From the NCBI RefSeq assembly GCF_014836545.1, contig NZ_JACSQS010000024.1:1-34063 (forward strand): a stretch of 34,063 bases of DNA. The letters are read 5' to 3'. The stretch is from Stenotrophomonas lacuserhaii (GTDB lineage: Bacteria; Pseudomonadota; Gammaproteobacteria; Xanthomonadales; Xanthomonadaceae). Of this stretch, positions 18,501-26,212 are shown one piece after another (within the stretch, counting starts at the first letter, position 1; each line of letters begins with the position of its first letter). The position numbers and the translations under genes are program-made. The notes below the pieces were generated by a model. It was not told the DNA's origin and made no database searches. It saw only the letters and a list, made by a program, of their open reading frames with translations.

Positions 18501-19046
18501 CAGTACGGCGGGAGCGGGCTGGGGCTGGCGATCAGCCGTGAGCTGGCGCTGGCGATGGGCGGTGACATCATCGTGGAAAGCCAGTTGGGACGCGGCACGC
18601 GTTTCCGCGTCGAGCTGCCGCTGCCGCTGCACCCCCTTGAGGCGACCGATGCGCCGGCCGCGGACGGGCGAGGGACACCAGCGCTTCCGCTGCGCATCCT
18701 GCTGGTGGAGGACGATCCGACCGTTGCCGAGGTGGTCGGTGGCCTGCTGCGCGCGCGCGGGCACGAGGTGGTGCATGCCGAGCATGCCCTGGCGGCCCTG
18801 CGCGAGATGGCCGGGGAGCGCTTCGACATCGGCCTGCTCGACCTCGACCTGCCTGGGCTGAGCGGCTTCGACCTGGCGCTGCACCTGCGCAACCAGGGGC
18901 ACGCGCTGCCGTTGTTGGCGGTGACAGCGCGCACCGATGGCGATCTGGCCGAGCGCGTCGCCGCTGCGGACATGCAGGGCTTCCTGCGCAAGCCGGTGAC
19001 CGGGGATCTGCTGGCCGAAGCCATCGCACGGGCGATGTCCGCGTAG
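15510..19046 (+). CDS. Hybrid sensor histidine kinase with periplasmic two-component propeller, paralog 2
   Basis: This is a 1178-residue protein with the same domain order as its upstream neighbour: signal/anchor (about 8-29), propeller strands (GYLWIATNDGLARFDG 58-73, QLWIGTENAGL, GTLWVGTKRGLARWTG 192-207, GGIWLASTNAGL), Y_Y_Y domain (about 685-760), transmembrane helix (about 767-788), HisKA H824 in [11 protein letters not shown], HATPase ([24 protein letters not shown]) and receiver with D1111, T1139 and K1161. All kinase and receiver key residues are intact. The start could also be the ATG at 15522, or upstream at 15444; 15510 gives a normal signal sequence but the ribosome site is weak. 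The 144-nt gap after paralog 1 has no clear promoter, so co-transcription is possible. The TAG stop falls in a GTAG repeat. Confidence 0.92.
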   Translation: MARLMGLRTAMTLLLSGWLLLAPARALAQPVPPTPRQLTVFDGLPSNTVNRMAEDRLGYLWIATNDGLARFDGRSYRIWRAEDGLRDNRIWTVLADARNQLWIGTENAGLVRLSADRRQMHFYDRASQPLLTSNTVWSIASTPDGAIWFGTYEGGLYRLDAQDRLQRFLPEPGNPRSLPSNSVPFLATLPDGTLWVGTKRGLARWTGTDFERMPDALPADAVINGMTADADGSLWINTLGSVIVRRADGRFEPAPWPVPDNDQVLGMMLHDEQGGYWLDTRSGLGRGVDGHYQQVPLYSALARGRVRPNWTGAFQDREGGIWLASTNAGLWHLLPRWWQFSVLARLEDEPSSLRNAFVLGTAASRDGGVWTVGGHGALDKLDPLTGKVQQHLTWVNGNHWLMSVAEDARGRVWIGSMDALQRYDPASRQLLRWGRGAGKDAVMEGNVQDIAVCADQVWTMSPAGVQARDLDGHLLHDVPLGQGGLQAGQLATSLECGPRGRPWLTSSAGVQEWDALGARFVQVDGGPSGAVHAMVLAADDQVWLSQDGRLVQHRWNGNALQRHRAIGAVQGYPALAANGLAVDAGGIVWASSPRGMLRVDPRTPSVRLYGVHDGLPSQEFRENTLVSATGGHLLAGTPAGLVVFDPLKVGPPTRQAPLVIERVEVSRGDKVVDLTHAASVTIEDGDRDLHIVARLLSFSDAASNVYRFRLAGYDPDWVDGGAGGERVFSALPPGRYALEVQARSADHVWSRIQTLEFQVLPPWWRSVTGVLVLAAASLLLLSGFAWLYRRRLHRRHDYQMAVHKQEVAEQASAAKTRFLANLGHEVRTPMTGVLGMTELLLSSPLDNRQRSQAESIRSAGEHLLLLVNDALDLARIESGRLELRAQSIDLHALLAEVQALTAPLARQKAVQFTLYNELAPGLAAEGDPLRVRQILLNLLGNAVKFTQRGSITLLARAGNEACGLCFEVTDTGPGISHELQKRLFRRFEQADGARTAAQYGGSGLGLAISRELALAMGGDIIVESQLGRGTRFRVELPLPLHPLEATDAPAADGRGTPALPLRILLVEDDPTVAEVVGGLLRARGHEVVHAEHALAALREMAGERFDIGLLDLDLPGLSGFDLALHLRNQGHALPLLAVTARTDGDLAERVAAADMQGFLRKPVTGDLLAEAIARAMSA

Positions 19047-19077
19047 TGCGATCCCTCGTGCCGACGCTGGTCGGCAC
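19043..19077. repeat. SMAG-like (GTAG) hairpin
   Basis: GTAG at 19043-19046 contains the TAG stop of the second hybrid kinase. A stem GTGCCGAC (19058-19065) / GTCGGCAC (19070-19077) follows after an 11-nt spacer. It lies between convergent genes (kinase and MdtD-like exporter) and may end both transcripts. Confidence 0.65.
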
Positions 19078-19100
19078 CGCCATATCGCCCGCCTGCAGCC

Positions 19101-20498
19101 CTATTCGGCGACTTCCTCGATCTGCTTCGGCTCCGGACCGGTATCGGGCAGCTGCCAGAAGATCAGCGTGGAGGTCAGCGTGATCGCGCCCACGCACAGG
19201 AACGTGGCGTGCAGGGCCGCGGTGGCGCCATGTGACTCCAGTGGCGCGAAGGCCGCCAGCAGGCTGCCGGCGGCAGCGGCGCCGAAGCCGGCCGCCAGCA
19301 TCATCACCATCGACAGCAGGCTGTTGCCCGCGCTGGCGAAGCCCACGTCCAGGTCGCGCAGGGTCACCGTGTTCATTACCGTGAACTGCAGCGAATTGAC
19401 CGCGCCGAACAGTGCCAGCTGCAGCAGTCGCCAGCCCAGCGGCTGGTCCGGCGACATCAGCGCGAAGCTGGCCATCGCGATGCCTACCAGGACGGTGTTG
19501 GTCATCAGCACCCGACGATAGCCGAAGCGCTCCACCAGCTTGACCGCCAGCCGCTTGGCGACCATGCCGGCCGCCGCGACCGGGATCATCATCAGGCCGG
19601 CATTCATCGGGCTCATGCCCATGCCGACCTGCAGCAGAAGCGGAATCAGCAGCGGCATGGCGCTGCTGCCGATGCGCGAGAACAGGTTGCCGAGAATGCC
19701 GATGCGGTAGCTGGGCACGCGGAACAGGGCGAGCGAGAACAGTGGCGCGGTGGAGTTGGCCGCGTGCAGCCAGTAGCCGACCAGCGCGGCCAGGCCGGCC
19801 ACCGTCATCAGCATCACCAGCGCATGCGGGGTGCCCATACCGGAGATGCCATCCAGCGCCAGCGACAGCACCACCATGCCGAAGGCCAGCATCAGGTAGC
19901 CGCGCAGGTCGAAGCGGCTGCGATGGGCGGCGTAGTGGTCGGGCATGACCTTCATGGCCACGAAATAGCCGATCACCCCGATCGGCAGGTTGATCAGGAA
20001 TACCCAGTGCCAGGAGGCGACTTCGACCAGCCAGCCGCCCAGCGTGGGGCCGATCAGCGGACCGATCAGCGCGGGGATGGCGATGAAGCTCATCGCGCGC
20101 AGGAAATCTTCCCGCGGCACCGAACGCATCACCGCCAGCCGCCCGACCGGCAGCAGCATGGCCCCACCAATGCCCTGCAGCACGCGTGCGGCGACCAGCT
20201 GGTGCAGGCTCTGCGCCAGGGCGCAGGCCAACGACCCGAGGGTGAACAGAATGATCGCGACCAGGAACGTGCGGCGAGTGCCGAAGCGGTCGGCTATCCA
20301 GCCCGATGCGGGAATGAAGGTGGCCACCGCCAGCGCGTAGCTGAACACCACCGACTGCATCTGCAGCGGGCTTTCGCCCAGGCTGCGCGCCATCGCCGGC
20401 AGCGCCGTGTTGACGATGGTGGAGTCCAGCATCTGCATGAAGATCGCCAGCGACACCAGCCACAGCAGGGGACGGATGGAGGCGTAGCTTGCTGTCAT
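19101..20498 (-). CDS. MdtD-like MFS multidrug transporter (DHA2, 14-TMS family)
   Basis: The 465-residue membrane protein is of the EmrB/QacA type. It starts MTASYASIRPLLWLVSLAIF and aligns well, from memory, with E. coli MdtD: MQMLDSTIVNTALPAMARSL, GWIADRFGTRRTF (motif A), ARVLQGIGGAMLLPVGRL and GPLIGPTLGGWLVE (motif C), ASWHWVFLINLPIG, and NAGLMMIPVAAAGM. Proton-coupled drug or metabolite export across the inner membrane is expected; the substrate is unknown. An alternative ATG at 20534 would add 12 residues; 20498 is chosen because it matches the MdtD N-terminus. It follows hemE on the same strand after 95 nt. No mdtABC or baeSR genes are here. Confidence 0.88.
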   Translation of the reverse strand: MTASYASIRPLLWLVSLAIFMQMLDSTIVNTALPAMARSLGESPLQMQSVVFSYALAVATFIPASGWIADRFGTRRTFLVAIILFTLGSLACALAQSLHQLVAARVLQGIGGAMLLPVGRLAVMRSVPREDFLRAMSFIAIPALIGPLIGPTLGGWLVEVASWHWVFLINLPIGVIGYFVAMKVMPDHYAAHRSRFDLRGYLMLAFGMVVLSLALDGISGMGTPHALVMLMTVAGLAALVGYWLHAANSTAPLFSLALFRVPSYRIGILGNLFSRIGSSAMPLLIPLLLQVGMGMSPMNAGLMMIPVAAAGMVAKRLAVKLVERFGYRRVLMTNTVLVGIAMASFALMSPDQPLGWRLLQLALFGAVNSLQFTVMNTVTLRDLDVGFASAGNSLLSMVMMLAAGFGAAAAGSLLAAFAPLESHGATAALHATFLCVGAITLTSTLIFWQLPDTGPEPKQIEEVAE

Positions 20499-20593
20499 CG
20501 GGCCGGGATCCGCGCGATCAGGAGGCGCCATCATCGCCGAAGGGCGGTCATGGCGCGATCAACGCACGCCTTGCCGCCACGTCGGGAAAAGCG

Positions 20594-21667
20594 TCAGCGC
20601 GCGCTGAGCCGGTGCACGGCATCCACCAGCACCTGCACGCTGGCCGGATCCATGTCCGGCGACATGCCATGGCCGAGGTTGAACACGTGGCCTTCGCGCG
20701 ACCCGCCATTGCCTGCCGCATAGGTATCCAGCACGCGCCCTGCCGCCTCGGTGATCGCTTCGGGGCTGGCATACAGGGTGGTCGGGTCCAGGTTGCCCTG
20801 CAGCGCGACCCGTCCGCCGGTGCGGCGCACGGCCTCGTCCAGGTCCAGCGTCCAGTCCAGGCCGAGCGCATCGGCGCCGGTGTGCGACAGCGCTTCAAGG
20901 TGCAGGCCCGTCCCCTTGCCGAACAGGATCAGCGGCGTGCGCTCGCTGCCTTGGCCGCGTTCCAGTTCGGCGGAGATCCGCTGCAGGTAGCGCAGCGAGA
21001 ACTCCCGGTACATCGCCGGGGACAGCACGCCGCCCCAGGTGTCGAAGACCTGCAGCGCCTGCGCGCCGGCCGCGCGCTGGGCGCCAAGGTAGGCAATCAC
21101 CGCATCGGTCACCACCTCCAGCAGCCGATGCAGTTCCTGCGGGTGGTTCAGCGCCATCGCTTTGATGCGCGCGAAATCCTTGCTGCCGCCGCCTTCCACC
21201 ATGTAGCAGGCCAGCGTCCACGGGCTGCCGGAAAAACCGATCAGCGGCACCTGGCCATCCAGTTCGCGCCGGATCACCCGCACCGCGTCCATGACATAGC
21301 GCAGTTCCTGCTCCATGTCCGGCACTGCCAGTCGGGCGATGGCGGCGGTATCGCGGACCGGATGCCGGAACTTCGGACCCTCGCCCTCGACGAAGTACAG
21401 CTCCAGGCCCATCGCATCGGGGATGGTCAGGATGTCGGAGAACAGGATCGCCGCGTCCAGCGGGAAGCGGCGCAGTGGCTGCAGGGTGACTTCGCAGGCG
21501 ATCTCCGGATTCTTCGCCATGGCCAGGAAGCTGCCGGCCTTGGCCCGCGTGGCGCGGTATTCCGGCAGGTAACGGCCGGCCTGGCGCATCAGCCAGACGG
21601 GGGTGTGGTCTACCGGTTCGCGACGCAGGGCGCGCAGCAGGCGATCATTGCGGAGGGGGCTGGTCAC
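20594..21667 (-). CDS. hemE: Uroporphyrinogen decarboxylase
   Basis: HemE converts uroporphyrinogen III to coproporphyrinogen III in haem synthesis. The protein has 357 residues, the usual length. Signature motifs are clear: [16 protein letters not shown] (first uroD signature), [17 protein letters not shown] with the catalytic aspartate, [19 protein letters not shown] (second signature), [13 protein letters not shown] and [11 protein letters not shown] at the end. The start is a GTG at 21667 ([14 protein letters not shown]), preceded by AAGGA about 10 nt upstream; no ATG in the right place exists. Upstream on the same strand lie a WGR-domain gene and aroB. Confidence 0.95.
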   Translation of the reverse strand: MTSPLRNDRLLRALRREPVDHTPVWLMRQAGRYLPEYRATRAKAGSFLAMAKNPEIACEVTLQPLRRFPLDAAILFSDILTIPDAMGLELYFVEGEGPKFRHPVRDTAAIARLAVPDMEQELRYVMDAVRVIRRELDGQVPLIGFSGSPWTLACYMVEGGGSKDFARIKAMALNHPQELHRLLEVVTDAVIAYLGAQRAAGAQALQVFDTWGGVLSPAMYREFSLRYLQRISAELERGQGSERTPLILFGKGTGLHLEALSHTGADALGLDWTLDLDEAVRRTGGRVALQGNLDPTTLYASPEAITEAAGRVLDTYAAGNGGSREGHVFNLGHGMSPDMDPASVQVLVDAVHRLSAR

Positions 21668-21722
21668 GTAAGGGTGTTCCTTGTGCGGGTAGGGCGCGGG
21701 GCGCTGTTCCGGGATGGGGCGA

Positions 21723-21962
21723 TCAGGCGCTGCAGTGGAGGACTGCAAAGCCTCGATGCAGCTCTGCATCGCGCGCTTTGTCGAAGGCCGCGCGGGCCTC
21801 GGCCTCTTCCAGGTACAGCTCGCGTCGAAGCTGCGAGCGGCTGCCGATGCGGCCCGATTCGCGCAGCAGTTCCCAGCCACCGAACAGGTCCGGCAGCAGG
21901 GTCAGGCGCAGGAAGCGGGGCGCCTCGGAGCCGATCGCGGGTTGTTGCAGGAAGGCATGCAT
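21723..21962 (-). CDS. Small WGR-domain protein
   Basis: This 79-residue protein is essentially one WGR domain: [20 protein letters not shown] followed by GRIGSRSQ (the W-x-x-x-x-x-x-GRIG core, about 33-43) and an alanine/glutamate-rich helix [20 protein letters not shown] that matches the domain's C-terminal helix and K..GF end. WGR domains occur in PARPs and bacterial MolR-like proteins and are thought to bind nucleic acid; stand-alone bacterial copies have no settled function. The start ATG at 21962 is preferred; one at 21986 would add MARRYTCP. It lies between aroB (88 nt upstream) and hemE (55 nt downstream) on the same strand. Confidence 0.7.
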   Translation of the reverse strand: MHAFLQQPAIGSEAPRFLRLTLLPDLFGGWELLRESGRIGSRSQLRRELYLEEAEARAAFDKARDAELHRGFAVLHCSA

Positions 21963-21971
21963 GGGGCAAGT

Positions 21972-22002
21972 GTAGCGCCGAGCCACGCCCGGCGGCTCGC
22001 GC
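21972..22002. repeat. Degenerate SMAG-like element
   Basis: GTAG at 21972-21975 is followed by GCGCCGAGCC (21975-21984), which pairs with GGCTCGCGC (21994-22002) with one bulged base. It lies in the aroB-WGR gap and on the minus strand would come just before the WGR start codon. Confidence 0.45.
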
Positions 22003-22050
22003 TGGCGGCGGCGCGCGACGGCGGGTTCCCCGGCGTACAGCTGCGTCCGC

Positions 22051-23163
22051 TCAACCGCTGGCCAGCACGTCCAGTACGTCCTGATCCGATACGTCGGCCA
22101 CCACTTCGGCCTGTCCGATGCCGCGCCACAACACCAGGCGCAGGCGTCCGGCCACGTTCTTCTTGTCCAGCCGCATGCGCTCCAGCAGCGACGTCGGCGT
22201 CAGGCCCGCCGGCAAGCGCACGGGCAATTGCAGCGACTGCAGCACGCCGACGAGTCGATCCGCGTCGGCCGCCGGTGCCCGCCCCAGTGCGGTGGAAAGT
22301 CGTGCGGCCAGCACCATGCCGACCGCGACGGCCTCGCCGTGGATGAGCGCGTCACGTCCCGGGGCGCTGTAGCCCTGCTCGGTTTCGATGGCGTGCCCGA
22401 ACGTGTGGCCCAGGTTGAGAAGGGCGCGCTCGCCTTTTTCCAGCGGGTCGCGTTCGACGATCGCCGCCTTGTGCGCGCAGCTGCGTGCAATGGCTTCGGC
22501 AAGCAGGCCGCTGTCGCCGGCGACAAGGCCTTGGGCGTGCTGCTGCAGCCAGTCGAAGAACACCGGATCGCCGAGCGCCCCGTACTTGACCACCTCGGCC
22601 AGCCCTGCGCGCAGCTCGCGCACCGGCAGCGTGGCCAGCACGTCCGTATCGGCGACCACCGCGCGCGGTGGATGGAAAGCGCCCACCAGGTTCTTGCCTG
22701 CGGGCAGGTCCACGGCGGTCTTGCCGCCGACCGACGAATCGACCATTGCCAGCAGCGTGGTGGGAAGCTGGACACAGTCCACGCCGCGCATCCAGCAGGC
22801 AGCCGCGAAGCCGGACAGGTCGCCGACCACCCCGCCCCCCAGCGCAAACACGCAGGCATCGCGGGTGGCGCCCAGGGCGGCCAGTGCTTCGATGGCGCGT
22901 CCGAATTCGGCAAGGTTCTTGGAAGCCTCGCCTGCCGGCAGAACGTGTTCGCCGATGCTCAGGTCCGGTCGCGCCTGCAGCAGCGCGCTGCGTACGCCGG
23001 CCAGGTACAGCGGGGCGACCTCGCTGTCGCTGACAAGCAGAACGTGGCGGCCGCGCACATGGCGGGCCAACGCAGGTCCATCGGCCAGTTGGCCGGGGCC
23101 GATGGTGATGGAATAGGGATGCTCGCCGCCGACGGCGACGTGCAGGTGGGGGGTGTCGGTCAT
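22051..23163 (-). CDS. aroB: 3-dehydroquinate synthase
   Basis: This 370-residue enzyme makes 3-dehydroquinate from DAHP, the second shikimate step, using NAD and a divalent metal. Motifs seen: [20 protein letters not shown] (NAD/substrate region), [63 protein letters not shown] with the metal-ligand glutamate, and [13 protein letters not shown] with metal-binding histidine, then HGEAVAVGM. Length matches the family. The start ATG at 23163 overlaps the aroK stop by 4 nt (ATGA), the classic aroK-aroB pair. Confidence 0.97.
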   Translation of the reverse strand: MTDTPHLHVAVGGEHPYSITIGPGQLADGPALARHVRGRHVLLVSDSEVAPLYLAGVRSALLQARPDLSIGEHVLPAGEASKNLAEFGRAIEALAALGATRDACVFALGGGVVGDLSGFAAACWMRGVDCVQLPTTLLAMVDSSVGGKTAVDLPAGKNLVGAFHPPRAVVADTDVLATLPVRELRAGLAEVVKYGALGDPVFFDWLQQHAQGLVAGDSGLLAEAIARSCAHKAAIVERDPLEKGERALLNLGHTFGHAIETEQGYSAPGRDALIHGEAVAVGMVLAARLSTALGRAPAADADRLVGVLQSLQLPVRLPAGLTPTSLLERMRLDKKNVAGRLRLVLWRGIGQAEVVADVSDQDVLDVLASG

Positions 23164-23702
23164 GCGATGGGGTCCTGTCGCTGCCAGTGCGCGGCCAGCT
23201 TCACCACCAGGTGGGAAGTGGCTTCGGCAGCGGTGTAGAGGTCGGTGTCCAGGGTGAGGTCGGCCAGCTGCCGATACAGCGGATCGCGATGGTAGGCCAG
23301 GTCCTGCAGCACCTGTTCGCGGTCCGGCCGCTGCAGCAGCGGGCGGCCTTTGTCACGTGCCAGGCGTTCCAGCTGGGCGGCCACGCTGACCCGCAGGTAG
23401 ACCACATAGCCATGCGCGGCGATCGCCTCGCGGTTGCCCGCATCCAGCACCGCGCCGCCGCCGGTGGACACCAGTTGGCCATGTCCGGCGAGCACCTGCT
23501 GCAGGGCCTGGCGTTCGTGCTGGCGGAAGCCGGCTTCGCCGGCCAGTTCGAACAGGGTGGGAATGCTGGCGCCGGCGTTGTCGACGATGACCTGGTCCAG
23601 ATCGATGAAGTCCAGCGTGAACCGCTCGGCGAGGCGACGGCCGATGCAGGTTTTGCCGGCCCCCATGGGGCCGATCAGGATCAGGTTCGGTGCTGGATTC
23701 AT
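23160..23702 (-). CDS. aroK: Shikimate kinase
   Basis: This 180-residue P-loop kinase phosphorylates shikimate at O-3. The Walker A is [18 protein letters not shown] (about 8-25), followed by [10 protein letters not shown] with the shikimate-binding aspartate, [10 protein letters not shown] with the substrate arginine and VSTGGGAVL as the Walker B-like GGG loop; GRPLLQ is the adenine-side lid. The ATG at 23702 gives the normal N-terminus [18 protein letters not shown] at 23720 is an in-frame alternative, with a GGAG immediately before it, too close to act as its ribosome site. Confidence 0.96.
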   Translation of the reverse strand: MNPAPNLILIGPMGAGKTCIGRRLAERFTLDFIDLDQVIVDNAGASIPTLFELAGEAGFRQHERQALQQVLAGHGQLVSTGGGAVLDAGNREAIAAHGYVVYLRVSVAAQLERLARDKGRPLLQRPDREQVLQDLAYHRDPLYRQLADLTLDTDLYTAAEATSHLVVKLAAHWQRQDPIA

Positions 23703-23799
23703 GCCTTGTGATGCTAACACCTCCGTGACATTCCTTTACGCCTCCACGGCCCAGCCTTGGCCGGCGCGGACTCTCCCGCGCGCCACCCGGAGCAGCACC

Positions 23800-24003
23800 A
23801 TGTCGGTCGCCAAGGTCATCGAAATCAATGCCTCGTCCAAGACCAGTGTCGAAGATGCGGTACGCAGCGGCCTGAAAAAGGTTGCCGAGAGCGTGAAAAA
23901 CATCCAGGGCGCCTGGATCAACGAGACCAAGGTCGTGACCAGCGGCAACGGCGAGATCACCGAGTGGCGGGTCAGCCTGAAGGTCACCTTCCTGGTGGAA
24001 TGA
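23800..24003 (+). CDS. Dodecin (flavin-binding dodecamer protein)
   Basis: The 67-residue protein SVAKVIEINASSKTSVEDAV followed by GLKKVAESVKNIQGAWINE and GEITEWRVSLKVTFLVE is a typical dodecin. The tryptophan in GAWI sits where dodecins stack on the flavin, and the length is normal. Dodecins form hollow dodecamers that store and protect FMN or lumichrome. GGAG lies 8-9 nt before the ATG. The gene is divergent from aroK and convergent, with 26 nt between stops, with the kinase gene. Confidence 0.93.
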   Translation: MSVAKVIEINASSKTSVEDAVRSGLKKVAESVKNIQGAWINETKVVTSGNGEITEWRVSLKVTFLVE

Positions 24004-24029
24004 AGGCTCCGGGCCCGGGCGGTCGCAAC

Positions 24030-24857
24030 TCAGCGAACCTCGATGATGCGACGCTCGGCGTCCAGCGCGATCACCCGGTCGGCCAAGGCTGGCAGGGTGC
24101 GAAGCGCCTGCCGGCTGACCCGTTCGTAGTACTGGACGAAGCGCTCCAGCTGCGGGCGGGTCATGCCGCTGCGTCCGGGCTGGGCCGCCTTCAGGTGTTG
24201 TTCCTGCTGCCAACGCCAGCGCGGCACCACCGCGAAATCCGGCGGCTGCAGGAACCACAGCCGGTCACAGCGCTGCCACAGTGGCGCGTAGTGATCGGCC
24301 AGTGACTGATTGCACCAGCGACGCCAGCGACCGTCGGGGTCGGCTTCGCGTTCCAGCGCGTTGAGCGGTTCCCGCAGTGCGTCGGCCGGCTGCGCCGGAG
24401 TACCCAGGAACCAGCCTTCGAACACCAGCAGGTCCAGCGGTGCATCCAGGGCCTGCCACTGTGCAGGGGGCAGCCGTTCATCGGCCAGTTTGTCGAAGCG
24501 TGGCAGTGCGGTGGGAGCACGCGCGATCACTGCATCAAGCACCGCGTGCGCCAGCGGCAGGTCATGCGTGCCGGGTGGACCGCGGGTGACCAGCAGGGGA
24601 TGCACATCGCGCGCCAGGCGCTGGCGCTGGCCGCGGGTCAGGTAGACATCATCAACCGAAAGCGTCGCAGCGCGCAGGCCACGCGCCTGCGCACGGTCCA
24701 CGACCTGCGCGGCCAGCGTCGATTTCCCGCTGCCCTGCAGGCCGCTGATCGCCAATACCGGCACCTGCGCGCCGCTGGCCAGCGCATCATCGAGCGCCTG
24801 TTCGGCCAACGTATCCGGGAATCCTTTCGTCGTGTTCGTGTACGCAGTCGCCTTCAT
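24030..24857 (-). CDS. Glycerate-kinase-like (GLYK/Tda10 group) P-loop kinase
   Basis: The protein has 275 residues in the phosphoribulokinase/uridine kinase fold. Walker A is AISGLQGSGKSTLAAQVV (about 36-53), SVDDVYLTR (about 70-78) gives the conserved aspartates, and VFEGWFLG is the Walker B region. The later part, RWRWQQEQHLK followed by MTRPQLERFVQYYERVSRQA (split here), is the hallmark of the plant-type D-glycerate 3-kinase/yeast Tda10 group, on which the call rests. The substrate may well be glycerate, but this is inferred. The ATG at 24857 faces pdxH across only 39 nt. The frame is open far upstream, but that part runs antisense to pdxH. Confidence 0.8.
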   Translation of the reverse strand: MKATAYTNTTKGFPDTLAEQALDDALASGAQVPVLAISGLQGSGKSTLAAQVVDRAQARGLRAATLSVDDVYLTRGQRQRLARDVHPLLVTRGPPGTHDLPLAHAVLDAVIARAPTALPRFDKLADERLPPAQWQALDAPLDLLVFEGWFLGTPAQPADALREPLNALEREADPDGRWRRWCNQSLADHYAPLWQRCDRLWFLQPPDFAVVPRWRWQQEQHLKAAQPGRSGMTRPQLERFVQYYERVSRQALRTLPALADRVIALDAERRIIEVR

Positions 24858-24896
24858 GCCGCCACAATAGCCCAATCCCTTCAGGAATGACGTGTC

Positions 24897-25496
24897 ATGA
24901 GCGATCTCTACAACGAAGCCTTGTCCACCTTCTCGGCGCTGTTCGACGAGGCCCGGCAGGGCAGCGAGATCGAGCCCAACGCGATGACCGTGGCGACCGC
25001 CGACACCTCCGGACGCCCCTCCGCGCGCACCGTATTGCTGAAGGCCTTCGATGCACGTGGCTTCGTGTTCTATACCCACCTGGACAGCCACAAGGGGCGT
25101 GAGCTGCAGGCCAATCCGCAGGCGGCGCTGCTGTTCCTGTGGCGCAGCCTGCGCGAGGCCGGCATCCAGGTGCGCATCGAAGGGGCGGTGGAGCAGGTCG
25201 GCGATGCCGAGGCCGATGCGTACTTTGCATCGCGCCCGCGTTTGAGCCAGATCGGTGCATGGGCGTCGGTCCAGTCCCGTACGCTTGATTCGCGCGAGGA
25301 ATTCGATGCGCGGGTCGCCGCGGTGGAGGCGCGTTTCGATGGCCAGGACGTACCGCGCCCGGCGGGCTGGAGTGGGCTGCGGGTTGTGCCGGACCGTATC
25401 GAGTTCTGGTACGGCGCGCAGTTCCGCCTGCACGAGCGCTGGTGCTATGAGAAGGCTGCCGATGGCAGCTGGAGCAAGCGCCTGCTCTACCCCTGA
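24897..25496 (+). CDS. pdxH: Pyridoxamine/pyridoxine 5'-phosphate oxidase
   Basis: PdxH is an FMN enzyme that oxidises PNP or PMP to PLP. It has 199 residues, with a short N-terminus compared with E. coli (218). Motifs: [20 protein letters not shown] (FMN/substrate strand), [38 protein letters not shown], and the C-terminal signature [19 protein letters not shown]. The ATG at 24897 follows AGGAATGACGTGTC. It shares a very short divergent promoter region with the kinase gene. Its PLP product is the cofactor of MetB in this window, an ordinary metabolic link only. Confidence 0.96.
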   Translation: MSDLYNEALSTFSALFDEARQGSEIEPNAMTVATADTSGRPSARTVLLKAFDARGFVFYTHLDSHKGRELQANPQAALLFLWRSLREAGIQVRIEGAVEQVGDAEADAYFASRPRLSQIGAWASVQSRTLDSREEFDARVAAVEARFDGQDVPRPAGWSGLRVVPDRIEFWYGAQFRLHERWCYEKAADGSWSKRLLYP

Positions 25497-25632
25497 GGCA
25501 CGCGCTGTGCGTGCCATGACGTGATCTGCCTGTCGCTGTGCGTTGCCGCAGGCCCCGGCCCGATGGCCGCTTCATGTGCCGGCAGGGCGGGCTGTCGCAG
25601 CCTCGCGTTCTTTGCAGGAAAGGAGAGTCGGG

Positions 25633-26100
25633 ATGGAGCGTCTGCGCCGGTTGTGGTCCGTTGCCCCGTTGCGTGTCGGGCTGGAGGCGTGGGTGCTGCT
25701 GGCCGCCCGTGTGGTCGCAGGCGTGATGTTCAGCGTGTCCGGCTGGAACAAGCTGTTCACCGAGCCTGGCCGCGACCGCATGCTGGCGACGCTGCACGAT
25801 GCGGGCATTCCGTGGCCGGGGCTCAGCGCCCCGGTGCTCGGCGCGATCGAATGGGTGGCCGGGGCCCTGCTGGTGGTCGGCCTGCTCAGTCGTCCGTCAG
25901 CCGTGGTTCTGGCGGCCATCTGCGTGGTGGCCGCGCTCACCGATGGCATCGCACGCATCCCCGGAGGACTGGGCGTGCTGGATTGGCTGAGCTGGTTCTT
26001 CTATCTGACCGAGGTGCCCTTGGCAGTGCTGCTGCTGTGGCTGGCGCTGGCCGGAAGCGGACGTTTCGCACTCGATGCGCGCTGGGCTGCGCGAGGGTAG
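25633..26100 (+). CDS. DoxX-family inner-membrane protein
   Basis: This 155-residue protein has four predicted transmembrane helices. The DoxX pattern is clear: LLAARVVAGVMFSVSGWNKL, IPWPGLSAPVLGAIEWVAGA, LLVVGLLSRPSAVVLAAICV and a final hydrophobic segment (SWFFYLTEVPLAVLLLWLAL). GGAAAGGAGAG lies just before the ATG at 25633, a strong ribosome site that decides the start. DoxX proteins take part in membrane-linked redox or thiol stress functions in some bacteria; the role here is unknown. It is downstream of pdxH after 136 nt. Its TAG stop lies in a GTAG. Confidence 0.85.
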   Translation: MERLRRLWSVAPLRVGLEAWVLLAARVVAGVMFSVSGWNKLFTEPGRDRMLATLHDAGIPWPGLSAPVLGAIEWVAGALLVVGLLSRPSAVVLAAICVVAALTDGIARIPGGLGVLDWLSWFFYLTEVPLAVLLLWLALAGSGRFALDARWAARG

Positions 26101-26165
26101 GACGCGGTCGGTGACGGCCGTTGGTCGTCACGCCGCTGCGCTCGCCGAGCATGGCTCGGCGCTAC
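26097..26165. repeat. Compound REP array: GTAG hairpin plus inverted GTAG hairpin
   Basis: GTAG (26097-26100) contains the doxX stop. A hairpin GTGACGGCC (26111-26119) / GGTCGTCAC (26123-26131) follows, with one G-T wobble compared with the copies at 7990 and 34038. Then CGCCGAGC (26143-26150) / GCTCGGCG (26154-26161) is followed by CTAC (26162-26165), a second element in the opposite orientation. A further GTAG with a weak, decayed hairpin lies at 26176-26199. The array fills the convergent doxX-prpR gap. Confidence 0.7.
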
Positions 26166-26212
26166 CTGCGTCCCGGTAGTAACGGTCGCTGGTCGTCAGC
26201 CCTCGCAGCCAC

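Noticed and set aside
23160..23720. GTG at 23720 as the aroK start
   Set aside because: The GGAG is directly against the GTG, and the ATG at 23702 gives the normal shikimate kinase N-terminus.
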